Source of the DNA: Elephas maximus indicus
Taxonomy: Eukaryota; Chordata; Mammalia; Proboscidea; Elephantidae
Assembly: GCF_024166365.1 (NCBI RefSeq)
Contig: NC_064832.1
Location: forward strand, 40,204,249 to 40,268,248
Direction of reading: 5' to 3'
Length of the DNA: 64,000 bases
This document shows, piece after piece, positions 11,038 to 22,799 of the stretch. The position numbers were made by a program, and so were the translations under genes. The first letter of the stretch is position 1. The number at the start of each line of letters is the position of its first letter. The notes below the pieces were generated by a model, which saw only the letters and a list, made by a program, of their open reading frames with translations, did no database searches and was not told the DNA's origin.

Positions 11038-11773
11038 CCATCCTAGTGGGAGTGAAATGGTATCTCATTGTGGTTTTGATTTGCATCTCTCTAATGGCTG
11101 TGATGTTGAATATCTTTTCATGTGTTTGGTGGCCATATGAATGTTCTCTTTGGTGAACTGTCTGTTCAAGTCTTTTGCCCATTTTATGATTGGGTTGTCT
11201 TTTTGTTGTTAAGTTGTTGTAGTTTTATATATATTTTGCCTATTAGATTCTTGTCAGATATGTGGTTTCTGAAGATATTCTCCCAATCGGTAGCTTGTCT
11301 TTTCACTTTTTTTGCCAAGTCTTTTGGTGAACAAGTTTCTAATTTTTACGAGGTCTCATTTATGTATTTTGTCTCTTGCTGTTTCTGCTTTTGTTATTAA
11401 ATTAAATAATCCATTGTTGAAAGCTAGGCCTGACAGTGTTGCCCCTGTTTTTTCTAAAAGAATTTTATCGTTTTAATTTGCATACATAGTTAATTCATTT
11501 TGAATTTGTTTTTGTGTATGGTGTGAAGCATGGATTCTGTTTCATTTTTTTGCCTGTGAAATCCAAATTTCCCAGCACCATTTATTGAATGTACTCTTCT
11601 TTCCCCATCAAATGGACTTTGCAACCTTGTCAAAAATCATCTGACATAGATGTGTGGATTTATTTCTGAACTCTCAATTCTATTCCACTGGTCTATGTAG
11701 TTATTGTTATACCAGAACCAGTCTGTTTTGATTACTGTAACTGTATAGTATGTTTAAAAATCAGGAAGTGTGA

Positions 11774-12369
11774 CACCAAGGTCACACGATAACTAAGAGC
11801 CCAAGAGACAGAAAGGGCCACATGAACCAGAGACCTACATCATCCTGAGACCAGAAGAACTAGTTGGTGCCCAGTCACAACCGATGACTGCCCTGACAGG
11901 GAGCACAACAGAGAACCCCTGAGGGAGCAGGAGATCAGTGGGATGCAGACCCCAAATTCTCACAAAAAGACCATACTTAATGGTCTGACTGAGACTAGAG
12001 GAATCCCGGTGGTCATGGTCCCCAAACCTTATGTTGGCCCAGGACAGGAACCATTCCCGAAGACAACTCATCAGACATGGAAGGGACTGGACAGTGGGTA
12101 GGAGAGAGATGCTGATGAAGAGTGAGCTATTTGTATCAGGTGGACACTTGAGACTGTGTTGGCATCTCCTGTCTGGAGGGGGGATGGGAGGATAGAGAGA
12201 GTTGGAAGCTGGCAAAATTGTCACGAAAGGAGAGACTGGAAGGGCTGACTCATTAGGGGGAGAGCAAGTGGGAGTACGGAGTAAGGTGTATATAAACTTA
12301 TATGTGACAGTTTGACTTGATTTGTAAACGTTCACTTGAAGCTCAATAAAAGTTAATTAAAAAAAAAAA
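11774..12369 (+). mobile_element. Young LINE-1 3'UTR insertion, sense
   Basis: A 5'-truncated L1 of about 596 bp holding only 3'UTR, ending in AATAAAAGTTAATT plus A tail. A perfect 18-bp target duplication (containing TCAGGAAGTGTGA) at 11756-11773 and 12365-12382 shows insertion into the older antisense L1. The strand opposite the element is open for 166 codons (11835-12335). Confidence 0.93.
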
Positions 12370-12448
12370 TCAGGAAGTGTGAGTCCTCCTACTTTGTTCT
12401 TCTCTTTCAACATTTTTTAGCTATTTGGGTCTTCTTGCCGTCCATATG

Positions 12449-12611
12449 GAAACACTGGTGGTGTAGTGGTTAAGTGCTATGGCTGCTAACCAAAAGGTTG
12501 GCAGTTCGAATCCACCAGGCACTCCTTGGAAACCCTGTGGTGCAGTTCTACTCTGTCCCGTAGGGTTGCTATGAGTTAGAATTGACTTGACAGCAATGGA
12601 TTTGGGTTTTT
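12449..12611 (+). mobile_element. AfroSINE, sense
   Basis: 'GAAACACTGGTGGTGTAGTGG', intact-looking B box 'GGCAGTTCGAATCC', and 3' 'GACTTGACAGCAATGG' then GGGTTTTT. Inserted in antisense L1 ORF2. Confidence 0.92.
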
Positions 12612-14559
12612 GTCCCTTCCATACAAAGTTGAGGATTGGTTTTTCCATTTCTGTAAAGAAGACTGTTAGAATTTTGATTGGAATTGGATTGAATCTATAG
12701 ATTGCTTTAGGTAGTATTGACATCTTAACAATATTAAGTTCTCCAATCCATGAACATGGAACATCCTTCCATTTAGTTAAGTCTTCTTGAATCTCCTTCA
12801 GCAGTGTTTCATTAGTTTTATTGTGTAAGTCCTTCACGTCCCTGGTGAGATTTATTCCTAGGTATTTTATTCTCTTAGATGTTATTATAAATGGAATTGT
12901 TTCTCTAATTTTCCTTTCAGATTTCTCATCACTGTTGCATAGAAATCCAACTGATTTCTTTGTTGAGCTTATACCCTGCAACTGTGCTAAATTCATCTAT
13001 TAGGTCTAGAACTTTTCTTGTGGACTTTTTGGGATTTACTATGTATGGGATTATATCATCTGTGCAGAGAGAGAATCTTCTTTTCTGGTTTGGATACCTT
13101 TTATTTCTTTTTTCTTGTCTTATTGCTCTGGCTAGAACTTCTGATACAATATTGAACAGAAGTGGTGAGAGTGATCACCCTTGTCTTGTTTCTGATTTCA
13201 AGGGGGGAAGTTCTCAGTCTTTCTGCATTAAGTATAATGTTGGCCGTTGGCTTTTCATATGTGCCCTGAATTATATTGAGGAATTTTCCTTCCACTCCAA
13301 TATTCTTGAGAATTTTCATCAAGAAAGGGCGTTGGATTTTATCAAATGTTTTTTCTGCATCCATAGAGATGGGCATGGGGTTCTTTTCTTTTGTTCTATG
13401 GATGTGGTGTATGACATTGATTGATTTTCTAATGCTGAACCATCCTTGCATTTCTGGAATAAATCCCACTTGGTCATGGTGTATGATTTCTTTAATATGT
13501 TGTTGGATTCTGTTCACTAGTATTTTGTTGAGGATTTTTGCATCTATATTCATAGGAGATACTCGCCTGTAGTTTTGGTTGTTGTTCTTTTCTTGTGGTA
13601 TCTGTTTGGTTTGGGTATCAGGGTTATGTTTGCTTCATAGAATGAATTAGGGAGTATTACTTCCTTCTCTATCTTTTGGAAGAGTTTAAATAGTATTGGT
13701 GTCAATTCTTCTCTAAATGTTTGGTAGAATTCCCCAGTGAAGCCATCTGGTCAAGGACTTTTTTTGTTGGGAGATTTTTAATCACTGATTTGATCTCTTC
13801 ACTTGTTGTGGGTCTGTTGAGACTATTTTCTCTCAAGTCAGTTTGGGTAGGTTGTGTGCTTCTAAGAATTTGTCCATTTCATCTGTGTTATCCAGTTTTT
13901 GCCATATAGTTGTTCACAATATTCCATCATAATTCTTTTTATTTCTATTGGGTCATTTGTAATATCACCTCTTTCATTTTTTATTTTGGTTATTTGTATC
14001 TTTGTCAGCCTAGCTAAAGGTTTGTCAATTTTATTGGTCTTTTCAAAGAACCAACTTCTGGTTTTATTTATTCTCTGTTTTTCTGTTTTCTCTTTTATTT
14101 ATTTATGCTCTGACCTTTGTTATTTCCTTTCTTCTGACAGGTTTAGGCTTAGTTTGCTCTTTTGTTTCTAGTTCCTGTAGTTGTTGAGGTAGGCTGTTAA
14201 TTTGAGGTTTTTCTTCTTTTTCATGTAGGTATTTTATTGCTGTAAGTTTCCCTCCAGGTACTGCCTTCACTGCATCCCATAAGTTTTGGTATGTTGTGCT
14301 TTCATTTGACTCTAAGAAATTTGTGATTTCTCTTTTGATTTCTTCCTTCACCCATTGGTAGTTTAATCACGTGTATTTTCCAGGTTTTCTTTTTTTTTTT
14401 TTTTTTTCTGTTATTGATTTCTAGCTTTGCTTCCCTGTGGTCAGAGAAAATACTTTGTATGATTTCAATCTTTTTAAATCTATCAAGACTTGCTTTGTAA
14501 CCTAAGATGTGGTCTCTCCTGGAGAATGAACCATGTGCACTGGAGTAGAATGTGCATAG

Positions 14560-15088
14560 TGCTTTTTTTTTTTCAAAAATGTCCTTTCTTCACAACAGTC
14601 TTTCATTTTGATGTAGTGCAATTTATCTTTTTTTTTTTTCATTGCTCATACTTTTGGTATATCCAAGAATCCATTGTCAAATCCAAGGTCATGAAGATTT
14701 ACCCTATGTTTTCCTCTAAGAGTTTTACGACTTAGTTCTTACATTGAGGTTGTTGATTCATTTTTAATTAGATTTCATCTATGCTGTGAGATAGGGTTCC
14801 AACTTTATTCCTCTTCATGTGGAAATACAGTTGTTCCAGCACCATTTGTTGAAGAGACTATTCTTTCCCTCACTGAATGGACTTTACAGCATTGTCAAAA
14901 ATCAATTGGTAGGGCCCCAAATAGCTAAAACAATTCATAAAAGAAGAACAAAGTTGGATAACTCACACTTCCCAACTTCAAAACATACTCTAAAGCTACG
15001 GTAATTTGATATAATGATAGACACATAGACCAATGAAATGGAATTGAGAGTCCAGAAATAAACCCGTACATCTATGGTCAACTGATTT
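14560..15088. mobile_element. 5'-inverted (twin-primed) LINE-1
   Basis: The left part (14560-14911) is antisense L1 that ends at '...AAAATCAATTGG'. The right part (14912-15088) is the adjacent upstream L1 sequence in sense orientation, ending 'CTATGGTCAACTGATTT'. The two free ends are the same L1 coordinate, which is the pattern left by twin priming. Confidence 0.7.
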
Positions 15089-15587
15089 AATGGATAGAAC
15101 AGCTAGACAGAAGACCGATAAGTGCAGGATCTGAATACTATAAATCAACTTGACATAATGGACATATTTAGAGCACTCCATCCAACCATAGCAGAATATG
15201 CATTTTTCTCCAGTGCACACTCTCCAAAATAGATCATATATTAGGTTAAAAAAAAACTCAATAAATTTAAAAATATTGAAATCATGCCAAGTATCTTTCT
15301 TATCACAGTAGACTGAAAATAGACATCAGTAACAGAGAGAAACTGGAAAATTCACAAATATCTGGAAATCAAGCAACACACTATTAAACAACCAGTTGAT
15401 CAAAAGGGAAATCAGAAAATACCTTAAGATGAGTGAAAATGAAAATACAATTTAAAAAAATTTATTGGTTAAAAAAAAAAAAATACCCGGGTTAAATAGG
15501 AAGCAAGATCTTAAATCACTAACCTAACTTTATACTTTGAAGAATTAGAAAAAGAAAAGCAAACTAACAGAAAGCTACCAGAAGAAC

Positions 15588-15634
15588 CCAAAAAACCCAG
15601 TGCCGTCGAGTCAATTCCGACTCACAGCGACCCA
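15588..15634 (-). mobile_element. 47-bp AfroSINE 3'-end fragment
   Basis: 'AACCCAGTGCCGTCGAGTC' and 'CCGACTCACAGCGACCC' are the antisense AfroSINE 3' terminus only. L1 sequence continues on both sides, so this is an extremely 5'-truncated insertion. Confidence 0.85.
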
Positions 15635-16834
15635 AGAAAGCAAGTAATAAAGATTAGGGTAAAGATAAATTAATACAGGAAAGAAAAACAATAGGAAAAA
15701 AAAAAGTTGGTTCTTTGGTAAGACCAATAAAATTTACAAGTCGTTAGCTAGACTGATAATGAAGAAAGAGGCGAGAGGCAGATAACTAAAATTAGAAATG
15801 ATTGTGGAATATTAACACTGATCTTACCAAAAAAAAAAAAAAAAAGCTATAGGAGAACACTCTGAGCAATTTTATACAAACCTATTAGATAATCTAGATG
15901 AAATGGACATATTCCTAGAAATACACAAATTACATAAATTGGCTCAAGAATAGAAAATCTGAACAGACTAATTACAAAAGACATTGAATAAGTAATCAAA
16001 AATCTACCAACAAAGAAAAATCCAGAACAAGATGGCTTCACTGGTGAAATCTACCAAATATTTAAAGAACTAACACCAATACTTTCAAACAAAAAAATAG
16101 AAGAGGAGAAAACACTTTCTAACTCATTCTACGAGGACATTATTACCCAAAGTCAAAGCCAGACAAAGACATCACAAGAACAGAAAGGTTCTTGGCTACA
16201 AGCCATACCCTCATGAATATAGCTGCAAATATTCTCAACAAAATACTACCAAACCACAACCAACAGCATTTTAAAAGGACCGTATACAATGATCAAGTGG
16301 ATTTATCCCAGAAATACAAGGTTGGTTGAACATAAAAAAAAATCAGTGTAATATATAACATTAATAGAACAAGGAAAAATACATATATGGTCATCTCAAT
16401 TGATACAGAAAGTCATTTGACAAAATTCAAAACACTCAACAAACCAGGAATAGAAGGGAAATTCCTCAGCATGATAAAGGACATTTATGAAAAATCCAGA
16501 GCTAACATCATACTCAATTGTGAGAGACTGAAATCTTTCTTCCATAAGCTCAGGAACAAAACAAGGATGCCCGCTTTCACCGTTACTATTTTGCATTGTA
16601 CAGAAGGTCCTAGTCAGAGAAATTAGGCAAGAAAAGAAATAAAAGACATCTGAATTGGAAAAGAAAAGGTAAAACTATCTCTTTTCACAGATGACATGAT
16701 CCTATATATATATATAAATCCCAGATTCCACAAGAAGGCTACTAGAACTAATAAATGAATTCAGCAAAGTTGCAGGGTACAAGGCCAACAAACAAAAATC
16801 ATTTGTTTAGTTTTGGGTGGGTTCTATACATCAA

Positions 16835-17243
16835 CGTTATGGATTGAATTATGTTCTTCAAAATACGTGTTGTAAATCCTAACCTGTGAATGTAATCCCA
16901 TATTAGAAAAGGGTTTCTTTGTTACGTTAATAAAGTCATATCAGTGGTGTCATAAGCCAATCACTTTTGCGATATAAAAGAGCAGATTCAGCACAAAGGC
17001 AAGCAAACACACACAGATGGGGGTAGATAGGGGCCACGCCACATGAAGATCATCACGGAACCCAGGAACAGAAGTTGAAAAGACAAGGACCTTCCACCAG
17101 AGCTAACAGAGAAAGAAAGCCTTCCCCTAGGGCTGGTGCCCTGAATTCAGACTTCTAGCCTCCTAAACTGAGAAATAAATTCTGTTCATTAAAGCCACCC
17201 ACTTGTGGTATTTCAGTGATAGCACCACCAAGAAACTAAGACA
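16835..17243 (+). mobile_element. MLT1-like LTR, sense, inside L1
   Basis: 'GTTATGGATTGAATTATG' start, 'GATATAAAAGAGC', 'GACTTCTAGCCTCC', and '...AAACTAAGACA' end. L1 resumes immediately after. The target duplication is not clear. Confidence 0.8.
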
Positions 17244-17989
17244 ACAGGCAATGAGCAATCTGAAAACGAAAGTAAGAAAACAATTCCAAATAAAATAGCA
17301 TCTAAAAGAATAAAACACTTCAGAATAAATTTAACCAGGGGTATGAAAGACTTGTACACTAAAAACTACAAAACATTGCTGAAAGAAATTAAAAGACCTA
17401 AATAAATGTAAACACATCCCATGTTCATGGATTGGAAGACTTACTATGGTTAAGATATCAGTATAATCCAAGGTGATGTACAGAGTCAACACAACCCCTA
17501 TCAATATTCCAACAGCCTTTTTTTGGGCTGAAATGGAAAAGCTGATCCTTAAATTCATATGGAATTATAAAGGGCCCAAATAGCCAAAGCAGTCTTGGAA
17601 AAGAAGTAGAGATTTGGAAGACTTACACTTCCCAATTTCAAAATGTACTAAAATGCTACTGTAATCACAACAACATGGTTCTGGTATAAGGACAGACATA
17701 TTGATCAATGGAATAGAATTGAGAATCTAGAATAAACCCATATATCTATGGCCAATTGATTTTTTTGTTTTACAATTCAATGAAAAATAATATAGATATG
17801 GAAAAATGCCCATATCATCTATAGCTTTACAAACCGAGCCCACTCATGTAACCAGCATTCAGATGGAGAATCAGAACATGACCAGGATTTCAGAAGCTTC
17901 TCTATTAAATTTTCCAGTCACTTTCTCCTAACCAAGGGTGACTACTACCTTGACTTCTAACATCATAGATTAATTTTTGTTCTTTATAA

Positions 17990-18135
17990 TGGTACAAATA
18001 TATATAACAAAACATTTGCCATTTCAACATCTTTTTACATGCACAACTAAGTAATATTATTTATGCTCATCGTGTTGTGCAACCATCACCACTATCCATT
18101 TCCAAAATTTTCCATTACCCTTAGGAGAAATTCAG
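17990..18135 (-). mobile_element. Antisense L1-type 3'UTR, left part
   Basis: 'GTTGTGCAACCATCACCAC' and neighbours match the antisense 3'UTR of old L1s. It continues at 19496-19560 beyond the RTE insertion ('CCCACCCCTAGTAACCAC'). Confidence 0.6.
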
Positions 18136-19495
18136 TGCCTCCTAGATCCATATTTATGCCTGTTCCCAAGAAAGGTGATCCAACCGAATGTGGAAATTAT
18201 AGAACAATATCATTAATATCACGTGCAAGCAAAACTTTGCTAAAGATCATTCAAAAATGGCCACGGCAGTATATCGACAGGGAACTGCCAGAAATTCAGG
18301 CTGGTTTCAGAATAGGATGTGGAACCACGGATATCATTGCTGATGTCAGATGGATGCTGGCTGAAAGCAGAGAATACCAGAAGGATGTTTACCTGTGTTT
18401 TATTGACTATGCAAAGGCATTCGGCTATGTGGATCATAACAAACTATGGATAACACTGTGAAGAATGGGAATTCCTGAACACTTAATTGTGCTTTGAGGA
18501 ACCTTTACATAGATCAAGAGGCAGTTGTTCGGACAGAACAAGGGGATACTGATTGGTTTAAAGTCAGGAAAGGTGTGCGTCAGGGTTGTGTTCTTTCACC
18601 ATACCTATTTAATCTGTATACTGAACAAATAATCCGAGAAGCTGGACTATATGAAGAAGAACAGAGCATCAGGATTGGAGGAAGACTCGTTAACAACCTG
18701 AGTTATGCAGATGACACGATCTTGCTTCCTGAAAGTGAAAAGGACTTGAAGCACTTCCTAATAAAGATCAAAGACCACACCTTCAGTATGGACTGCACCT
18801 CAACATAAAGAAAACAAAAATCCTCACAACTGGACCAATGAGCAACATCATGATAAACGGAGAAAAGATTGAAGTTGTCAAGGATTACATTTTACTTGGA
18901 TCCACAATCAACAGCCATGGAAGCAGCAGTCAAGAAATCAAAAGACGCATTGCATTGGGTAAATCTGCTGCAAAGGACCTCTTCAAAGTGTTGAAGAGCA
19001 AAGATGTCACCCTGAAGACTAAGGTGCGCCTGACCCAAGCCATGGTATTTTCAATCGCATCATATGCATGTGAAAGCTGGAGAATGAATAAGGAAGACCG
19101 AAGAAGAGTTGATGTCTTTGAATTGTGGTGTTGGCAAAGAATATCGACTATACCATCGACTGCCAAAAGAACGAACAAATCTGTCTTGGAAGAAGTGCAG
19201 CCAGAATGCTCCTTAGAGGCAAGGATGACGAGACTGCATCTTATACACTTTGGACATGTTGTCAGAAGGGATCAGTCCCTGGAGGACATCATGCTTGGCA
19301 GAGTACAGGGTCAGCGGAAAAGAGGAAGACCCTCAATGAGGTGGATTGACACAGTGGCTGCAACAATGAGCTCAACCATAACAACGATTTTGAGGATGGT
19401 GCAGGACTGGGCAGTGTTTCATTCTGTTGTGCATAGGGTCGCTATGAGTTGGAACCGACTCGACAGCACCTAACAACAACAACAACAACCACCAC
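18136..19495 (+). mobile_element. 5'-truncated RTE LINE, sense
   Basis: Non-LTR retrotransposon of the RTE clade. Reverse-transcriptase sequence (18140-18461), the catalytic YADD motif at 18704-18715 and the C-terminal region (18838-19473) are readable in three open pieces separated by a TGA near 18459 and a frameshift near 18495. The 3' end is the family terminus 'AGGGTCGCTATGAGTTGG' followed by an (AAC)n tail at about 19470-19495. It lacks the endonuclease half and is inactive. Confidence 0.93.
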
Positions 19496-19718
19496 CTAAG
19501 CCCTGGTTCCCCCTTTGCTCCTCCCTCCCACCCCTAGTAACCACTAACAAACTGTATTGAACTTTATTAAAATAAAGTAATAAATTTGTCTACTTGAAGT
19601 GTAATAAACAATAAGCTGTATTTGAAGTGGCATATTAAAGTCTCCAACTATTATAGAATAACTTTCTCTATCTCACTTCAATTCTGTCAATGTTTGCTTC
19701 ATGTATTTTGAGGATCTG

Positions 19719-19752
19719 TCGGAATCGACTCGACAGCAATGGGTTAATGGGT
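19719..19752 (+). mobile_element. 34-bp AfroSINE/RTE tail scrap, sense
   Basis: 'TCGGAATCGACTCGACAGCA' plus ATGGGTTAATGGG is a SINE 3' end alone, inserted in L1 sequence that otherwise reads through. Confidence 0.8.
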
Positions 19753-19769
19753 TGTTAGGTGCATCTCAT

Positions 19770-19789
19770 CCCAGTGCCCTCGAGTCATA
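19770..19789 (-). mobile_element. About 20-bp AfroSINE tail scrap, antisense
   Basis: 'CCCAGTGCCCTCGAGTC' is the antisense SINE 3' terminus, again inserted in the same L1, less than 20 bp from the previous scrap and in opposite orientation. Confidence 0.65.
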
Positions 19790-20183
19790 TATATTTATAA
19801 TTCTTATATCTTCTTGGTAAATTGACCCTTTTATCATTATATAATGGCCTTCCTTGTCTCTTTTTAACAGTTTTATATTTAAAGTCTATTTTGGGTGATA
19901 TTATTAAGCCACCTCAGCTCTCTTTTGGTTAGTATTAGCATGGAACATTTTCAAAATTTATTTTCTTTTTTGTTACTATTGTTGAGAATATATACAACAG
20001 AACATATACCAATTCAACAATTCCTACATGTACAATTCAGAGACATTGATTACATTCTCTAAGTTGTGCAACCACTCTCACCTTCCTTTTCCGAATTGTT
20101 CCTTCCCCATTAATGTAAACTCCCTGCCCCCTAAGGTTCCCATCTAATCTTTTGAGTTGCTGTTGTCAATTTGATCCCATATA

Positions 20184-20338
20184 CAAACCAAACCCATTAC
20201 TGTCGTGTTGATTCTGACTCACAGTGACCCTATAGGACAGAGTAGAACTGCCCCACAGAGTTTCCAAGGAGCACCTGTGGGTTCAAACTGCTTGGTTAGC
20301 AGCTGTAGCACTTAACCACTACATCACCAGGGTTTCAT
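20184..20338 (-). mobile_element. AfroSINE, antisense
   Basis: Reverse-complement AfroSINE with 9-bp repeats GATCCCATA (20173-20181) and GATGCCATA (20339-20347) as target duplication. Confidence 0.9.
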
Positions 20339-20633
20339 GATGCCATAGGGTTCTTAAAAGTACACAATGCTCAAGGCAGACATTCTCTACTAGTCAAACT
20401 AAGAGGGCTTTAGGGGGATATTTTTGGTTTAAGGTTTAAAAATTATTTCAGGGCAATAGTTTTGGAGGTTCATCCAGCCTCAATAGCTCCAGAAAGTCTG
20501 GATTCAGCATAGAATACTTTTTCATCCTTTCATTTTCAACCTATTTATGTCTTTTGATCCGAAGTGAACATCTTGTAGGCAACATATAGTTGGATCTTAT
20601 TTGTTTACAATCTGCCAATCTCAGCTTTTCAAC

Positions 20634-20799
20634 CAAAAAAAACCGAACCCAGTGCCGTGGAGTCGATTCCGACTCATAGCAACCCTATAGGACAGAGTAG
20701 AACTGCCCCATAGAGTTTCCAAGGAGCGCCTGGTGGATTTGAACTGCCGACCCTTTGGTTAGCAGCCATAGCACTTAACCACTACGCCACCAGGGTTTC
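20634..20799 (-). mobile_element. AfroSINE, antisense
   Basis: Near-consensus AfroSINE flanked by 12-bp repeats CAGCTTTTCAAC (20622-20633) and CAGCCTTTCAAC (20800-20811). Confidence 0.93.
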
Positions 20800-21171
20800 C
20801 AGCCTTTCAACAGGATTCCTTAATTCATTTACATTTAAAGTAATTACTGTTAGGGAAGGATTTATCCTTGTCATTTTGCTATTTGTTTTCTGTGTCTTAT
20901 ACCTTTTTTGTCCTTCATTTTTTTTCAATACTGCCTTCGTGTTGATTCTTTTGTAATGAACTATTTTGATTTTCTTTTCATTTCCTTTTGTGTATATATT
21001 TTAGATTTTTTTTCATTACTTTCGGGATTACACTTAAGATCCTAAATTTATAACAATCTAATTTAAATGGATGCCAGCTTAACTTTCAAGAGCATGTAAA
21101 AATTCTGTTCCTATACAGCTTTGTCACCCCCACTTATGTTGTTGCCAAAAATCACATGTTTATATATTGTG

Positions 21172-21340
21172 GGAAACCCTGGTGGCATAGTGGTTAAATG
21201 CTTCGGCTACTAACCAAAAGGTCGGCAGTTCAAATCCACCAAGCATTCCTTGGAAACTTGATGGGGCAGTTCTACACTGTCCTACGGGGTCGTTATGAGT
21301 CTGAATCAACTCAACAGTGATAGGTTTGGTTTCAATGGGC
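21172..21340 (+). mobile_element. AfroSINE, sense
   Basis: AfroSINE with perfect 11-bp target duplication TATATATTGTG at 21161-21171 and 21341-21351. Confidence 0.94.
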
Positions 21341-21735
21341 TATATATTGTGTGCCAAATAACAAAAATTTATAATTATTTTTGTGCATTTGTCTTTTAAC
21401 TTGTGTAGAGCATAATGAAAAGAGTCACAAACCAAAAATACAATAAAACTAGGCTTTATATTTGCTTACAAAATTGTCTTACCAGAAGTCTTTATTTCTT
21501 CATATGGCTTCAAGTTACTGTCTGTTTTCCTGCCATTTCACCCTGAAGTATGGTCTTTAGCATTTTCCTTAGTGCAAGTGTAGTGTAATGACCTCCCTCA
21601 GCTTTCATTTACCTGTCTTAAGTTCTCCCTCATTTTGAAGGACAGTTTTGGTGGATATAGAATTCTTGATTGACAGTTCTTTTCTTTCAGCACTTTATGT
21701 ATGTCATTTCACTGCCTTATGACATCCATGGCCTT

Positions 21736-22350
21736 AAAAAATAACATGGCAGGGGCATCTGATCTCCTCTCATTTCACAAGGAGTAAAGAGAGTCAAGAG
21801 CAACAGCACAAGGCTGATTGCTAGGAGGCAGAGGTCTGAAATACCTTTTCCTTCTGCCATCTTTACCGATTCTGGTACCATCTTTCTTCCCATGACATCC
21901 TCTACTTTTCTGGTGGGTTCGATAATCCATTGCAACAGCCATACAGAACTCACAGACTATACTCACAATAAAGGGGTCTAGCAAGTCCCAAATCTGTAGG
22001 TCAGGCAGCATGCTGGAGACCTCTGCTGGCTCATAGGGTGGCAGGGGCTGGCAAATCCAAATCTGCAGGTCAGATGACAGGCCAGAGATTTCTGCAGGCC
22101 TACATCTCAGGAACCAGAGGTCAGGTGATGAGGAGAATGTTGGGTCAAGAGAGAATGAGTTTTGCCAAGACATTCATTTATGTACTGGAGGCAGGCCACA
22201 TACCCTGTGAAACTCTCCTTTCAACTAACTGGCTGATCATAATGGATCACATCATGGAAAGTGATTACATTATGTTACATTATGGAAGAGCGACCAGTCC
22301 GGTATCTGCCAAACCTCTAAGAACGCCGCCTAGCCAAGTTAACACATAAC
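21736..22350 (-). mobile_element. ERVL/MaLR-type LTR, antisense
   Basis: It shares blocks with the LTRs at 1738 and 34821: 'CAAGTCCCAAATCTGTAGGTC', 'GCAGGCCACATACCC', 'TTTCAACTAACTGGCTGATC', 'TAGCCAAGTTAACACATAAC'. The exact left boundary is uncertain. Confidence 0.65.
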
Positions 22351-22355
22351 ACACA

Positions 22356-22745
22356 ACCATTTTTTTTTCTTTTGACTGTTCTTGATTCCTTAAATTTTCA
22401 CATAAATTTTAGGACCACCTTGTCAATTTCTGCAAAAAAAAAAAAAAAAAAGGCATCTGGGATTTCAATAGCGATTTTGTTGAATCCATAGATAAATTTT
22501 GGGGAATGTTACTTTCTTAGCAATATTAAGTCTTCCAATCCATGAACATGGGATGTCCTTCTTCTAATACAGGAATTAATTTCAACAGTAATTTTTAGTT
22601 TTCAGAGCACAAGTTCTGCACTCCTTTTGTTGACTTTATTCCTATACACACTCTTCCTTGTGATGGTAATGTAAATGGAACTGTTTTCTTAATTTCATTT
22701 TTGGATAATCACAAATTTTATTTTGCATACTTAAACAATATTCTG
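22356..22745 (-). mobile_element. Antisense L1 ORF2 fragment
   Basis: 'GGACCACCTTGTCAATTTCTG' to 'CTTCCAATCCATGAACATGG' is antisense L1 ORF2. An A19 run at about 22433-22451 is expanded relative to the short A run usual at this L1 site. Confidence 0.8.
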
Positions 22746-22799
22746 AGAAGGGATTTATAGGCTTCACCTGACTACCAAAGATGTCTGAAGAACAAAATT

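Larger units (their letters stand above)
10071..14559 (-). mobile_element. Long antisense LINE-1 (3'UTR through most of ORF2)
   Basis: A T run at 10071 starts the antisense 3' end. ORF2 then runs backwards as broken frames, with clear reverse-transcriptase sequence at 12421-12996 and 13101-13553 (minus) and a more N-terminal piece near 14103-14351. Many stops and frameshifts make it non-functional. Three AfroSINEs and one younger L1 3' end are nested within it. Confidence 0.88.
15089..17765 (+). mobile_element. LINE-1 ORF2 region, sense, degenerate
   Basis: It runs from the end of the ORF2 endonuclease domain (about 15089) through the reverse transcriptase (short open piece at 16387-16626) toward the C-terminus (to 17765). 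Stops and indels are frequent. A 47-bp AfroSINE fragment and an MLT1-like LTR lie inside. Confidence 0.85.
19496..21735 (-). mobile_element. Composite of antisense L1 fragments
   Basis: 19560-19955 and 20500-21735 read as antisense L1 ORF2 endonuclease and more 5' L1 sequence. 19960-20500 is an antisense L1 3'UTR-like block nested between them. SINEs and two SINE-tail scraps interrupt the region, and no functional frame remains. Confidence 0.65.

Noticed and set aside
12449..12611. Functional tRNA gene, from the A and B box-like segments
   Set aside because: The body has lost the tRNA cloverleaf and continues into the AfroSINE 3' part; the same holds for all other SINE copies.
18838..19473. 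211-codon frame as a host gene
   Set aside because: It is the C-terminal region of an RTE LINE, followed by the RTE tail, and similar frames recur at 39322-40020, 57791-58615 and (minus) 25201-25590.
19470..19495. (AAC)n microsatellite as an independent repeat locus
   Set aside because: It is the RTE 3' tail; the same tail ends the copies at 25190, 36790, 40150, 50110 and 58545.
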